Source: Gymnothorax reevesii (Eukaryota > Chordata > Actinopteri > Anguilliformes > Muraenidae). From it: DNA of 64,000 bases. Every line of letters starts with the position of its first letter. Positions within the stretch are counted from its first letter, which is position 1. Shown piece by piece: positions 1-9,660 of this stretch. The position numbers were made by a program, and so were the translations under genes. The stretch covers positions 6,224,501-6,288,500 of the forward strand of contig CM056574.1 of the NCBI GenBank assembly GCA_029721435.1, in the 5' to 3' direction. The notes below the pieces were generated by a model. The model saw only the letters and a program-made list of their open reading frames with translations, did not search any database and was not told the origin of the DNA.

Positions 1-3000
1 ATGTTCTTCCCAGGAGTCACTCCATGTGATCAGGTCATCGATGTATGCACCCGTGTGTGGCAATCCGGCGATTGTAGACTGTATCATCCTTTGGAACGTG
101 GCTGGGGCATTTTTCATGCCAAAGGGTAGGACTTCATACTGGTACAATCCAGATGGTGTGGCAAAAGCAGAGATGCTCTTGGCCCTCTCAGTTAAAGGCA
201 CACACCAATAACCCTTCAATAAATCAATCTTGGTCAGAAACTTTGCTTGCCCTACACTATCAATACAATCATCAATCCTAGGTATTGGAAACACATCAGT
301 TCTAGTTACAGCATTGACTTTGCGATAATCTGTACAGAATCTAGTACTTCCATCAGGTTTTGGAACTAGCACACAGGGTGAACTCCAATCGGAGTTGGAG
401 GGTCTGATAATATCATGTTTTAACATGTACTCAACCTCTTTCTCAGCAATCTTTCTCTTTTCAGGATTCATCCGGTATGGATGCTGTTTTATTGGTTTGG
501 CATCACCAACATCTACATCATGAGAGGCTATAGTAACTCTCTTTGGAACATCAGGAAACAAATCCTCATATTTCTTGATCAACCTTTCAAACTGATCTCT
601 CTGTGAGGGTTCTAAGTGCTGGAGTTTTACATCAAGATTTTGCAACACTTCAGTGTTTGACAATTTACATGAAAGAACTTCAGCTTTAATTCTTGGTTCA
701 TCATCTTGAAACTCCCCCTCATCTTCACACGTTTCTACCATTGGAGAATCTGAAGTGACAGCTGCAACCCTAGCATTTCTGTCATGATAAGGCTTTAGCA
801 TGTTAACATGACACAATTGTTTTGGTTTTCTCCTATCTGGAGTCTTCACAATGTAATTGAGATCATTGAGTTTTGTCAGAATTTCATAAGGACCATGAAA
901 TCTAGCCTGCAATGGATTGGACTGCAAGGGAAACAACACAAGGACCTTGTCTCCTGGTTTAAACTCACGGCTTCTAGCCTTATGATCATACCAAGTTTTC
1001 ATTTTTCCCTGACTTGATTTCAAGTTCTCTTTGGCAAGGTCACAAGCTGCACGCAATCTTTCCTTGAACTTGCCAACATAGTCTAACAGACTGATATGCG
1101 GCTCTTTCTCTTGCCATTGTTCACTCAATAATAGCAAAGGTCCTCTCACTTCATGACCAAACACCAGCTCAAATGGACTGAATCCAGTAGACTCCTGCAC
1201 TGCTTCTCTAGCTGCAAACAACAGCAAATGAACCCCTTCATCCCAGTCTTTCTCATGGTCATAACAATAAGTCCTCATCATTGTCTTGAGAGTGGAATGA
1301 AACCGCTCTAAGGCACCCTGACTTTCTGGATGATAGGCACTAGAAAGAATCTGTTTTGCACCTAGTTCATACACAACCTGCTGAAACAATCCTGAAGTGA
1401 AATTGCTACCTTGGTCTGACTGAATTTCCCTGGGAAGACCAAACAACGTGAAGAACTTTATCAAAGCCTTCGAGATTGCAGTTGCCTTGATGTTACGTAG
1501 AGGTATGGCTTCGGGGAATCTGGTAGATGCACACATGATTGTCAACAAGTACTGATTTCCAGATCTAGTCTTGGGTAATGGACCAACGCAATCAACAATG
1601 ACCCTAGAGAATGGCTCCCCAAATGCTGGGATAGGCTGCAATGGAGCTACAGGTGGGTCTAACTGGTGTTTTCCAACTACCTGACAAGTGTGACAGGTTT
1701 TGCAAAAGTTGGAAACGTCTTTCCGAAGCCCAGGCCAAAAGAAGTGTTTCATGATTTTATCAACAGTCTTGTTAACACCAAGATGACCTCCTAAAGGTAA
1801 ACTATGAGCCATTGTTAAGATCTCATTCCTATAGACCTTCGGAACAACAATTTGCTTGACCACTGCCCAGTCTGCATTGGCAGGGATATCAGGAGGGCGC
1901 CACTTCCGCATCAACACACCATCCTTGAGATAATACCCAACTGGAACTGCATCTATTTCTTTTTCAGGAAGGGCTCTCCTCTTTAGTACACCAATTTCAG
2001 GATCATTAGTTTGCTCCTCAATCAACCGCTTTCTGGACAGAGACAAGTCTCCAGACACATCAGAATCACCAGACCCATCCGGCTGGCTGAATAGAGAACT
2101 GATAAAAGTATCTGATAAGTCCTCAAACGGAGAAACCATAGTAGGCCAATCAGAGTCATGAGGCAAACCACCTGAGTCCTGACTATTCAATGTGCTGGAC
2201 GGCACCACAACATCTTCTTCTTTAGCCTTCTTGGCCATAGCACGAGTCACTGCGCAAGAAGGATACAGAGATGGGTCCTCATCCCCATTTTCAGTGCTCG
2301 GCTGTGAAGTAAGATGTACAGGGGGAACTACTTTGCCCCCAGCCAGGTCATTGCCTAGCAACAGAGAAACACCCTTTATAGGTAGACTTGACATAAGTCC
2401 CACCTTTACCTGTCCTGTAACTAAATCTGACTTCAAGAATATAGAGCGCAGGGGTACAGATACAGTCCTCCCTTCAATACCTTGTACAAGTATGAAATCC
2501 CCTGAAGCGGTCTCATCACGTAACTCCAAGGAGTCCATCAACAAAAGTGACTGAGAAGCTCCGGTATCCCTTAGGATATATATGGGGACAGGAGTATTAT
2601 GCTCATTCAGAGCCACAAATCCCTCTGACACAAATGGAAGAAATTCCTCCCTCACGAAGTCAGCTGTATCAGGCTTTTTAGCCCCACAAGAAGCAGGCAA
2701 TTTAGCAGATCGGTCATCTACTACAGGGGTTTCTAACCTTGTTTTCACAAAGGCATTTGGTTTGGTATCCTTTTCTTTTTCTTTCTTAGCTTTAAGGAAC
2801 CAACAGTTAGTTGTAACATGACCAGATTTCTTGCAATAACTGCAAACTAGACCACTTTTGTCACTGTCAGCTTTCACACTTTGATCAGACCTGTTACTGG
2901 ATTTCTGAGCACCATCACCAGATTTGTCTTTGTCTTTGGGTGAGGAATCTTGGGTATCACCGTAACCCTTTTTCTGAAATTGGGACCATCTATTATTACT

Positions 3001-3978
3001 GCTAGACTGAAATTTGGACTTATGTGTGAGAACATATTCATCTGCAAATTTGGCAGCTGATTGCAAATTCAGTGCTTGCTTCTCATTAAGGTAGGTCTTA
3101 ACATCATCTTTAACACAGTTCTTGAATTCTTCAACTAACACCATCTCTTTTAGTGAGTTGAAATCATCCTTGACCTCCATAGAAGTACACCAGCGCTCAA
3201 AGCAAACCTGCTTCTCATTAGCAAATTCAACATAAGTCTGATTTTCAGATTTCTTCAGACCTCTGAATTTCTGTCGGTAAGCCTCTGGAACCAACTCATA
3301 AGCTCTCAAAATAACCTTTTTGACAACCTCATAATCAGAGGAATCATCTGCAGACAAAGCCGAATAGGCTTGTTGAGCTTTACCCTTGAGGACAGTTTGC
3401 AACATCAGAGGCCAGTGTTCCTTTGGCCACTGGCAACTCTTTGCTACCTTTTCAAAACACTGGAAATAGTTGTCAACATCCTTTTCTGAAAATGGAGGCA
3501 CCAGTTTTACCTCCTGACTGGCACAAAATTTATTTTTAGTTTCAATTTTAATTTTTAGTTGCTCCATTTGGAGTCTTTCTTCTCTGTCGAATTTCTCTAA
3601 TTCAAAATCTCTCTGTCTCTGTCTCTCTCTTTCTGCTCTTTCCTCTTTCTCTCTCTCAAATTCTCTTTGTTTTTCTTCTCTTGCTAATTTTTCTAACTCA
3701 AACTGCCTTTGTTTATCTTTTTCTTTTCTTTCAATCTCTAGCATTTTTAATTTAAGTTCCATTTCTATATTTGGATTTTCCACTGGAAACTGTTCCAGAT
3801 CTCCTGGTGCAAACACATTTTCATCAATGTAATATTCAACTATCTCTCTAGCCAGTCTTGCTTTTCGCATGGCTGGTTTTACCTCTGTCAGCTCCAACTG
3901 TCTGCAAATTTCTAGCAGTTCTGTCTTTTTAAAAGACTTCAAAACCCCTACGGTTGGTGATGCCAAGAAATCATCCAT
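1..3978 (-). CDS. Gag-Pol polyprotein of Gmr1-like retrotransposon (partial at C-terminus)
   Basis: The start is the ATG at 3978-3976; an in-frame TGA lies upstream. The frame stays open for 1326 codons to base 1. Residues 1-60 are a short N-terminal region, about 72-146 a Lys/Glu/Arg-rich probable coiled coil, about 155-300 a gag/SCAN-like core (VPPFSEKDVDNYFQCFEK). A CCHC knuckle has C379, C382, H387, C392. The protease motif DTGAS is at 471-475. The integrase has an HHCC zinc region ending C762/C765 and a D796, D855, E891 triad with exactly 35 residues between the last two; a GPY-type FHGPYEI motif follows. RT motifs include SSPCVLVPKPDG, DYRKVN and the YIDD catalytic box at 1312-1315. Gag and pol are fused in one frame with no visible frameshift signal. 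The protein would copy and integrate the element. RNase H is outside the window. I saw no inactivating change. Confidence 0.9.
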   Translation of the reverse strand, partial: MDDFLASPTVGVLKSFKKTELLEICRQLELTEVKPAMRKARLAREIVEYYIDENVFAPGDLEQFPVENPNIEMELKLKMLEIERKEKDKQRQFELEKLAREEKQREFEREKEERAERERQRQRDFELEKFDREERLQMEQLKIKIETKNKFCASQEVKLVPPFSEKDVDNYFQCFEKVAKSCQWPKEHWPLMLQTVLKGKAQQAYSALSADDSSDYEVVKKVILRAYELVPEAYRQKFRGLKKSENQTYVEFANEKQVCFERWCTSMEVKDDFNSLKEMVLVEEFKNCVKDDVKTYLNEKQALNLQSAAKFADEYVLTHKSKFQSSSNNRWSQFQKKGYGDTQDSSPKDKDKSGDGAQKSSNRSDQSVKADSDKSGLVCSYCKKSGHVTTNCWFLKAKKEKEKDTKPNAFVKTRLETPVVDDRSAKLPASCGAKKPDTADFVREEFLPFVSEGFVALNEHNTPVPIYILRDTGASQSLLLMDSLELRDETASGDFILVQGIEGRTVSVPLRSIFLKSDLVTGQVKVGLMSSLPIKGVSLLLGNDLAGGKVVPPVHLTSQPSTENGDEDPSLYPSCAVTRAMAKKAKEEDVVVPSSTLNSQDSGGLPHDSDWPTMVSPFEDLSDTFISSLFSQPDGSGDSDVSGDLSLSRKRLIEEQTNDPEIGVLKRRALPEKEIDAVPVGYYLKDGVLMRKWRPPDIPANADWAVVKQIVVPKVYRNEILTMAHSLPLGGHLGVNKTVDKIMKHFFWPGLRKDVSNFCKTCHTCQVVGKHQLDPPVAPLQPIPAFGEPFSRVIVDCVGPLPKTRSGNQYLLTIMCASTRFPEAIPLRNIKATAISKALIKFFTLFGLPREIQSDQGSNFTSGLFQQVVYELGAKQILSSAYHPESQGALERFHSTLKTMMRTYCYDHEKDWDEGVHLLLFAAREAVQESTGFSPFELVFGHEVRGPLLLLSEQWQEKEPHISLLDYVGKFKERLRAACDLAKENLKSSQGKMKTWYDHKARSREFKPGDKVLVLFPLQSNPLQARFHGPYEILTKLNDLNYIVKTPDRRKPKQLCHVNMLKPYHDRNARVAAVTSDSPMVETCEDEGEFQDDEPRIKAEVLSCKLSNTEVLQNLDVKLQHLEPSQRDQFERLIKKYEDLFPDVPKRVTIASHDVDVGDAKPIKQHPYRMNPEKRKIAEKEVEYMLKHDIIRPSNSDWSSPCVLVPKPDGSTRFCTDYRKVNAVTRTDVFPIPRIDDCIDSVGQAKFLTKIDLLKGYWCVPLTERAKSISAFATPSGLYQYEVLPFGMKNAPATFQRMIQSTIAGLPHTGAYIDDLITWSDSWEEH

Positions 3979-4072
3979 TGCTGTTGTCAATATATATCTA
4001 GGAAAATTCACAAAAACAATTTCACAATTTGGAATGTTAGATTTTCAATAAATTACTCACACAATGGTCTAT

Positions 4073-4091
4073 CCCGGACCTTGAGCCCCCA
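4073..4091 (-). promoter_or_regulatory. Primer-binding site, tRNA-Pro-like with a 3-base insertion
   Basis: Directly inside the LTR the minus strand reads TGGGGGCTC, then AAG, then GTCCGGGAT. The two nine-base blocks together equal the complement of the 3' end of tRNA-Pro as used by many retroelements, except for the inserted AAG. The first nine bases next to the LTR pair perfectly. Confidence 0.6.
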
Positions 4092-4094
4092 ATT

Positions 4095-4619
4095 TGTTAT
4101 GGCCCCAATTTGTTATTACATTTATAACACAACAGCAACAGCAAGGGATGACAAAACACAGTTTTAACAACTAAAACACATTTAATTTTTCACAAAGACA
4201 AAGACTAATAACAACCTACAACTAAAGACCAAGATTGATAAATAAGAAAAAACAGATAATTACAGTCCCTTTTTGGTGGGGTGGCTTGGTGATGTCCTGG
4301 ATGAAGAAAATGCTCAAACACAGGCAAAGAAATCCACAAAAGAAACGTCACAGGTCTTGAACAGAATGGCAGGTCTGGTCATCTTCTTGCAATTTCTCCT
4401 ACTACTTTACTGTCTCAATTCTTTTCCTTATATACTCTTTTGCAGACCCCACCCACATTTAGACCTCTTTTTTTTAATTTTCTGAGACTTGCCCCAGACA
4501 TGTCCAGGACATGTCTAAACATGACTCCAGTCTGAGCTTAACAAAAAAAAGGTAAATACTGCCATCTAGTGGCCTATATTCACATTACACTGCTCAATTT
4601 GAGCACCAGTCACCAGTCA
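4095..4619 (-). repeat. LTR (5' LTR of the Gmr1-like element)
   Basis: On the minus strand the segment starts TGACTGGTGA and ends CCATAACA, the usual TG...CA. The inner end lies 3 bases before the primer-binding site. The outer end is chosen at 4619 because LINE reverse transcriptase sequence (motif GPIL) resumes at 4620; a shorter LTR ending at 4589 is the alternative. The target-site duplication on this side would be about TAAAA (4620-4624). The partner LTR is outside the window, so age cannot be estimated. Confidence 0.7.
4427..4434 (-). promoter_or_regulatory. TATA box in the LTR
   Basis: The minus strand reads GTATATAAGG within the LTR, a good TATA match and the only clear one there. 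It would place the RNA start about 30 bases further towards the open frame. Inference from sequence only. Confidence 0.55.
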
Positions 4620-5696
4620 TAAAATTGGACCAAGAACGGGACCTTGTGGTACACCTTTTGTCACCTTTAAAAATTGGGACTGCGCATCCCCAGAAATAAC
4701 AGCTTGTGTTCTATGTGAGAGGAATTCCTGGAACCATGAGCAGGCTCTGTAACCAAGACCAATGGAGGACACTTATTTAATAAGATATTATGGTCACTGT
4801 GTCAAACGCTTTTGCTAAATCAGTAAATAGGGCCGCACATTTTTGTTTACTATCCACAGCTTTTACTAAATCATTTATAACCAATGAAGCTGCTGTAATG
4901 GTGCTATGTCCAGGCCTGAAACCAGATTGCTGTGATGTTAAAATGGTGTTGGAGGTTAAGAAATTGTATAGTTGTTGTTTTACAAGAGATTCTAAAATCT
5001 AAGCCAGGCATGGCAATTTTGAGATGAGCCGATAGCATTTACTGATCTGGGATCAGCCCCCTTAAATAAAGGAAAAACATGAGCCCCTTTCCATGTACTG
5101 GGAATATTATTAATTAATATTCAATATCAGTTATTGAATGTGCAATCAGTGGGGCTGCAAGATGTAAAAGACTCGGGACTAAGTGATCCTCTCCAGTGGA
5201 ATTATTTACATCAATACGATTTAATTCTAGAAGAACCTCATTCACGTTTAATTCCCTGAAAGAAAACGCTAGGATTTTCAGAATATGTAAATGCACAAGA
5301 GCTACGGTCAGACACATCTCCTGTAGTGGATTGATTATTAAAATTTCAAAAAGGTTTCCGGCCGCTCTAAAATGTAGGTTAAAAATGTCACAGATTTTGT
5401 GCTGATCAGTAATAGGACCAGAATCCGTATGGATAGAATGAGGTAATGAAGAAGAAGGACTATTATTCAGGGACTTGACAATTTTCCAGAAGTTTGGATT
5501 ACCTGGACATTTAGCTAATGATGTAATGAAATATTCAGATTTTGCCTTTTTTAATCAGTAGGCAGCATTTATTTCTTAGTTTCCTGAAAACCTGCCAGTC
5601 TAAGACTGTCTGAGCTTCCCTAGCCTTAACCCAAGCTTCATCCCTTACGCGAAGATCATTGGATAAAGCAACCGAAAACCAAGGATTTCTTCTGTT
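4620..5696 (-). pseudogene. LINE reverse transcriptase fragment
   Basis: Translation of the minus strand in pieces gives KNRRNPWFSVALSNDLRVRD just after the HINE, then NSTGEDHLVPSLLHLAAPLI, HVFPLFKGADPRSVN, LAKAFDTVT and GVPQGPVLGPIL. These are typical RT blocks of jockey/CR1/L2-group LINEs, including the first catalytic-aspartate block (AFDTV) and the GVPQG block. Several stops and frameshifts separate them. The fragment breaks off right after GPIL at the LTR, so the catalytic DD box of this RT is missing here; it probably continues on the other side of the Gmr1 element, beyond base 1. Confidence 0.85.
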
Positions 5697-6452
5697 TTTA
5701 GCTGCGACCAAGCAGCTCTATGAACGCTTCTGTCTGTCTGTCCGTCTGGCTGTCTGTCTGTCTGTCCGCCTGTCCGTCTGTGCCACCTTTTTGACCATGT
5801 TCCTGTCGTCGTATCATCATGAAATTTTCAGGAGTTATTGACCTTCTCCAAAGTGATGTCCATGCGCAAGGTGAAGGTCAAAGGTCAAGTTGACAGAAGT
5901 CACAACCTTTTTTGCGGGTTTTCGCGCTGTAACTCCAGTTAGAATTCATGGATCGCTATGAAATTTTGGAAATAGCTTCTAGGCATACAGGAGGTGCGCA
6001 TTATAGTATTTCAAGGTCATTCGTCGAATCCCAAGGTCACAAAGGCAAAAAAAGTGTCAATTTTGCCCGATTTTACGGTTTTCGCACCGTAACTCAAGTT
6101 TAATTCAATGAATGGCTATGAAATCTTACAACAAGCTTCTTGGTATAGAGGAGGGGTTCCCTATTGATTTTCAGGATCATCTGTTGAATCCCAAGGTCAC
6201 ACCGGTCAAAAAAGTGTCGATTTTGCCCCGATTTCACAGTTTTTGCACCGTAACTCCACTTCAACTTGATGGATGGCTATTACATCTTAGAACAAGCTTC
6301 TTGGTACAGAGGAAGGGTCCCCTAATGATTTTCAATGTCATTTGCCAATTTCGAGATCACACTTGTACAAGAAGCCACCAGTCATGGACACTAGGCCACG
6401 TGACGGATGCCAGGCCAGGTCGCTGCTATTAGATCCTTCTGATCTACTTGTT
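5697..6452 (+). mobile_element. HINE-like (Helentron-associated, DINE-1/pearl-type) element, copy 1
   Basis: It begins with TAGCTGCGACC (5699-5709), followed by a CTGT/GTCC microsatellite (about 5728-5780), then a core of about 160 bp tandem units (phase markers at about 5919, 6079 and 6239: a 'TTTCGCACCGTAACTC'-like string). It ends with GGTCGCTGCTA (6418-6428), the inverted copy of the start with one mismatch, then a hairpin AGATC-CTTCT-GATCT (6431-6445) and a short tail. This is the layout described for non-autonomous Helentrons. No coding capacity. It is inserted in a T run of the LINE without an evident target duplication. Confidence 0.72.
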
Positions 6453-7095
6453 TACTCGTAAACTCTTGACAGGACCATGCTTATCAACAGCAAAATTAAA
6501 CACAGATATAAAATGAGCTAACGCTAGGTCATTGTCTGGAATAAAACCTGCAAAGCTTAAATCACTCCAAAAAATATCGTGGAGGAAGGCCTGTTCATAG
6601 AAATGTTAAAATTTCTTATAGTTATAAAACATGGGGGTGTCTTTGAAACTTTCATATCCCTAATACATGCTACGGGGCAGTGATCACGAACATCCAGGGG
6701 AAAGACGCCGCTCAGAGCGTACTTGTGCGGTCTATTTGTTAAAATTAGATCAATTAAAGTTGACTGGGATAAATCTTTAAACTTCCGTCGCGTAGGCTCT
6801 GAGATAAGCTGCGACAGAATCAGGTCATCACAGATTTCTTTGAAATGGTTTGAGGACGGCGATAGCCAGTCGATATTGAAATCGCCCGCAACAACTAATT
6901 CAGCGTGTGCATAAACAGACAAGATTTTAGAGAGATTGATTATGGAGGAGGAAAGCACTCGGTGCGCGATACACACCTGCTAGTAAAATACTTCCACCAC
7001 CCAAATGATTCTCAGCGACCTGGCCGACATACTGTATTTCAAAACAGGATTACTGATGTCTCATTGGAATTGACATCGAAAATTTTGTTTACAAC
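6453..7095 (-). pseudogene. LINE endonuclease (APE-type) fragment
   Basis: On the minus strand the reading gives FDVNSNETSVILF, then AGVYRAPSAF, then AELVVAGDFNIDWL, LISEPTR, STLIDLILTN and DVRDHCPVACI. These are the conserved blocks of an apurinic-like LINE endonuclease: a VYRPP-like block, the GDFN block, the TLIDLI.TN block and the terminal DH. The part from 6976 to 6557 is still one open stretch; the upstream part needs a frameshift and has stops. It runs on into the RT linker (AVDKHGPVKSLRV), where the HINE-like element is inserted. Confidence 0.85.
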
Positions 7096-8558
7096 ACGTG
7101 AATAGAACTATGGCTTTAAAATGGTCTTTCCTTGGACCTGTGGGGCAGCTGGGAGTCTGCTTTTGTTTTCACCTTAATAATGACTTTTTCTGACTAAATC
7201 GGGGTGAAGTGGCGAGTTAACTGTACAATTAACTGTTTTGTCTGATCGATGAAGTGCCAAATAACAAGAGTAACCAGCAGAACAAGCATGTCTCCAGGAC
7301 TGCAACACAGACAGACGTGTCCTCCGAGAGACGACCTTCTCTGCACCAGAATCATCTCCGGCAGGAACCTCCCAGCATCACTGTACAATCATGACTCTGA
7401 CTGTCACCCATCAGCGTGACGAACCAACCATCTGGCTCTTATTTATATCGCTGAAGCCACTACAGTCAGTCGGCTGTCAAATATTTTGACGTATCTGGGT
7501 TATAGTACGAGACGTCGCCTCAGGATTCGGCTGAAAGCGCGACTGCGAGTGTTACCCAGCATGTAGCTTTCATTCCAGTTTCAAATGGAGAAATTCAACT
7601 GAAGAGCCTAGTGCTAAAAGTAGCCAACTTAACCCCTTAAACCCTAATTTTTCACTCAGGTTTTCCCTAAAGTAGGTTAAAGGTCAGGTTAAAGGTAAAA
7701 TGATTTCTTTTTTCACGTTGTAGGACAATGTCACACATATTCTGTATCTGGAGGTCGCAGGGCTTCACTGAAGCTACATCACACTTATACAGAATTACAT
7801 CAAATAGAAAATATCTAGATCTCAGACATCATTTTATCCACATTTCCCTGTAATTCAGCAGGACATATTTAGGATTATTGGAAACCTTGGGATCTGCAGG
7901 AGAGTGTAAAATAGGCCTGAAGTTCTACAGGTTTGAATACTGCAGCTGCATTCGATGAACCTACATATGGCTCCAGAGGTTTTATGAGGGTAAGTCACAT
8001 TTTCACACATCGTGAGGTCTGAATGAGAAAACGTATTCTAATCGATTGTCTCAATTTTCTCAAAATGGACATTTAGGTACTTGCTATTTAGGTACTTCTA
8101 ACACTGGGATCTTCAATTCTAAAATAAATTTCATCTAGGAAAGTGCGTGATCTGTGCCGGTCCATGTGGCCTGTAAGTGTCGAACAGAACGTTGCTCCGG
8201 GGTGGGTAAGGTACATACATTCCGTTTGTACCCACCCAACGAGCCGTACACCCTCACATCATCACCTCAGTGCCGCGTTTACAATCTCCTCAGTCCCTGC
8301 AGCCAAAATTAATACGATTACTATTTAATTTAAACTTTATTCTCCGCGCCGAGGAGAGGAATTTGATTCGCAAGGGAGACCTGCTCCAATGTAAATATTT
8401 TAAAGCTCATATATACCTTGTGAAGTGTCTGGCGTTCATCAGGACGGCTCCGGAGTTTGGCTCGTACCTCTGCAGTCCTTTAAAACCTAAAATCAACTTC
8501 ACTTCACTGGACTATTATTGAGCTCACGCTGAGATTTTGAGAATACAGTCATATCACT
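7096..8558. other. No recognisable gene
   Basis: Mixed, moderately AT-rich sequence. I saw no coding pattern, splice-framed exon or identifiable repeat. Confidence 0.5.
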
Positions 8559-9004
8559 TTAAACCTTAGAGCACTGAAATAATTTTTTAAAAAATACGAA
8601 TTTAACTACCTTGTGCTGTTGAAAACAGTCGCTACATGATAAGTTTTCAGCAGCTTTGATTTTGACCCTTATGAAAATATCCTATAGTTTTTTTTTAGTA
8701 ATAGTATAGTATAATGGTATAACTGTAGTATTAGCATAGTTTGCATAGTATAATTAGAGTAGTACTATAGTTAACATGTTATAACTATTGTATTACCACA
8801 GTCAAAAGTACCATGATATTACTATAGTCCACACAAATGTACTGCTGTAGTTTGGAAAACTATAGTATCACTATTGTAACACTACACTATGGTAGAGAAA
8901 ATGGCGTCCATACAGCAATACAGCTGGAACGACTGTAATTTTTCATTAGGGGATTTCTTACATGATTGAGCAACATTCGACGCATTTAGCACTCTAAGGG
9001 TTAA
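8559..9004. mobile_element. piggyBac-like MITE, copy 1 (diverged)
   Basis: Flanked by TTAA on both sides (8559-8562 and 9001-9004). Left end ACCTTAGAGCACTGAAAT and right end ATTTAGCACTCTAAGGG are inverted copies with few mismatches. The interior includes a degenerate AACAGTCG...TTTTCAGC fold-back and a 'CTATAGTA'-rich AT segment (about 8680-8890) that may be a second small element. No coding sequence. TTAA duplication with GGG termini points to piggyBac-type mobilisation. Confidence 0.6.
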
Positions 9005-9416
9005 CGCATCAGAAGTACGGCTGATTATCCAGACTGACTGACTTTATCGTTTTGCCCACATTCAGTTAATCTTTTTTTTACGATCCCCTGCCAGGATGTG
9101 GAAGGGGATGTTGGAATGAGGGTCGTCCCTCTTGTCTGTCCCTCACTCCTCTGTTCTGGGCCAGAGCTTCAAACCCCTTCAACAATTTTCCACAAATGTA
9201 ATAATGTAGACACAACACATAGAGTAGTTGTACCTTGTGATAACACTGTCCATCCTCTGGTCCGTCTGTCCATCCTTCCACTACGTTTCCTGTCCAGGTC
9301 AGAACGCCAAAACTGTGGCGGGGAGTTTTTCGTGCTTGTTCAGTTGTGGATTTCACCGTCCACATTTCCGGAAAATCTGAAGTCCAGCAGACTCCTGTTT
9401 TAATTGTTTTTACACT
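9005..9416. other. No recognisable gene
   Basis: Short unique stretch between two MITEs. An open frame of about 100 codons exists on each strand but neither resembles a known protein. Confidence 0.5.
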
Positions 9417-9660
9417 TTAACCCTTCGAGCGCTTAAATGCAGCGATTGTTGCTCAGTGATGTAAGAAAACAAAATCAAAGCTGTTGAAAACCTATTATGT
9501 GGCGACTTGTTTAAACGAGCTCCCCTGCAGGAGCAGCTCCCCTAACCCTAACCCTCCCCTGCAGGAGCTCTTTTAAACCGCATGATAGGCTTTCAACTGC
9601 ACAAGATAAAAAAATTTGTATATTTTTTTACTTACTGTATTTCAGCGCTCTAAGGGTTAA
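9417..9660. mobile_element. piggyBac-like MITE, copy 2
   Basis: TTAA at both ends (9417-9420, 9657-9660). The termini CCCTTCGAGCGCT and AGCGCTCTAAGGG form an inverted repeat. The interior is a large imperfect palindrome: GTTGAAAACCTATTATGTGG on the left is answered by GCATGATAGGCTTTCAAC on the right. The loop carries CCTAACCCTAACCCTCCC, which resembles but is not a telomeric array. Same family as 56691-56895. Confidence 0.7.

Larger units (their letters stand above)
1..4619 (-). mobile_element. Gmr1-like Ty3/gypsy LTR retrotransposon, 3' part outside window
   Basis: Read on the minus strand the order is LTR (4619-4095), primer-binding site (about 4091-4073), then one open frame from 3978 to the left edge. 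Domains run gag, CCHC knuckle, protease, integrase, reverse transcriptase. Integrase before RT is the Ty1/copia-like order known in the Gmr1 group of deuterostome Ty3/gypsy elements; ordinary Ty3/gypsy elements have RT before integrase. The RNase H region and the second LTR must lie beyond base 1. The element sits inside an older LINE: its outer LTR edge meets LINE RT sequence at 4620. The open frame suggests a young insertion. Confidence 0.88.
4620..7095 (-). mobile_element. Non-LTR retrotransposon (LINE; jockey/CR1/L2 group), decayed and interrupted
   Basis: Minus-strand endonuclease and reverse transcriptase sequence from one LINE copy is split by a HINE-like element at 5697-6452 and cut at its downstream side by the Gmr1-like LTR at 4619. 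Coding continuity across the HINE is plain: VKSLRV on one side joins KNRRNPWFS on the other. The 5' end is not defined; recognisable endonuclease ends near 7095. Stops and frameshifts make it inactive. Confidence 0.82.

Noticed and set aside
1..4619. An endogenous retrovirus
   Set aside because: No envelope gene is visible, and the integrase-before-RT order is that of Gmr1-type Ty3/gypsy elements, not of vertebrate retroviruses.
9540..9560. CCTAACCCTAACCCTCCC as an interstitial telomere
   Set aside because: Only two partial units, inside a MITE loop; copy 3 has a different loop.
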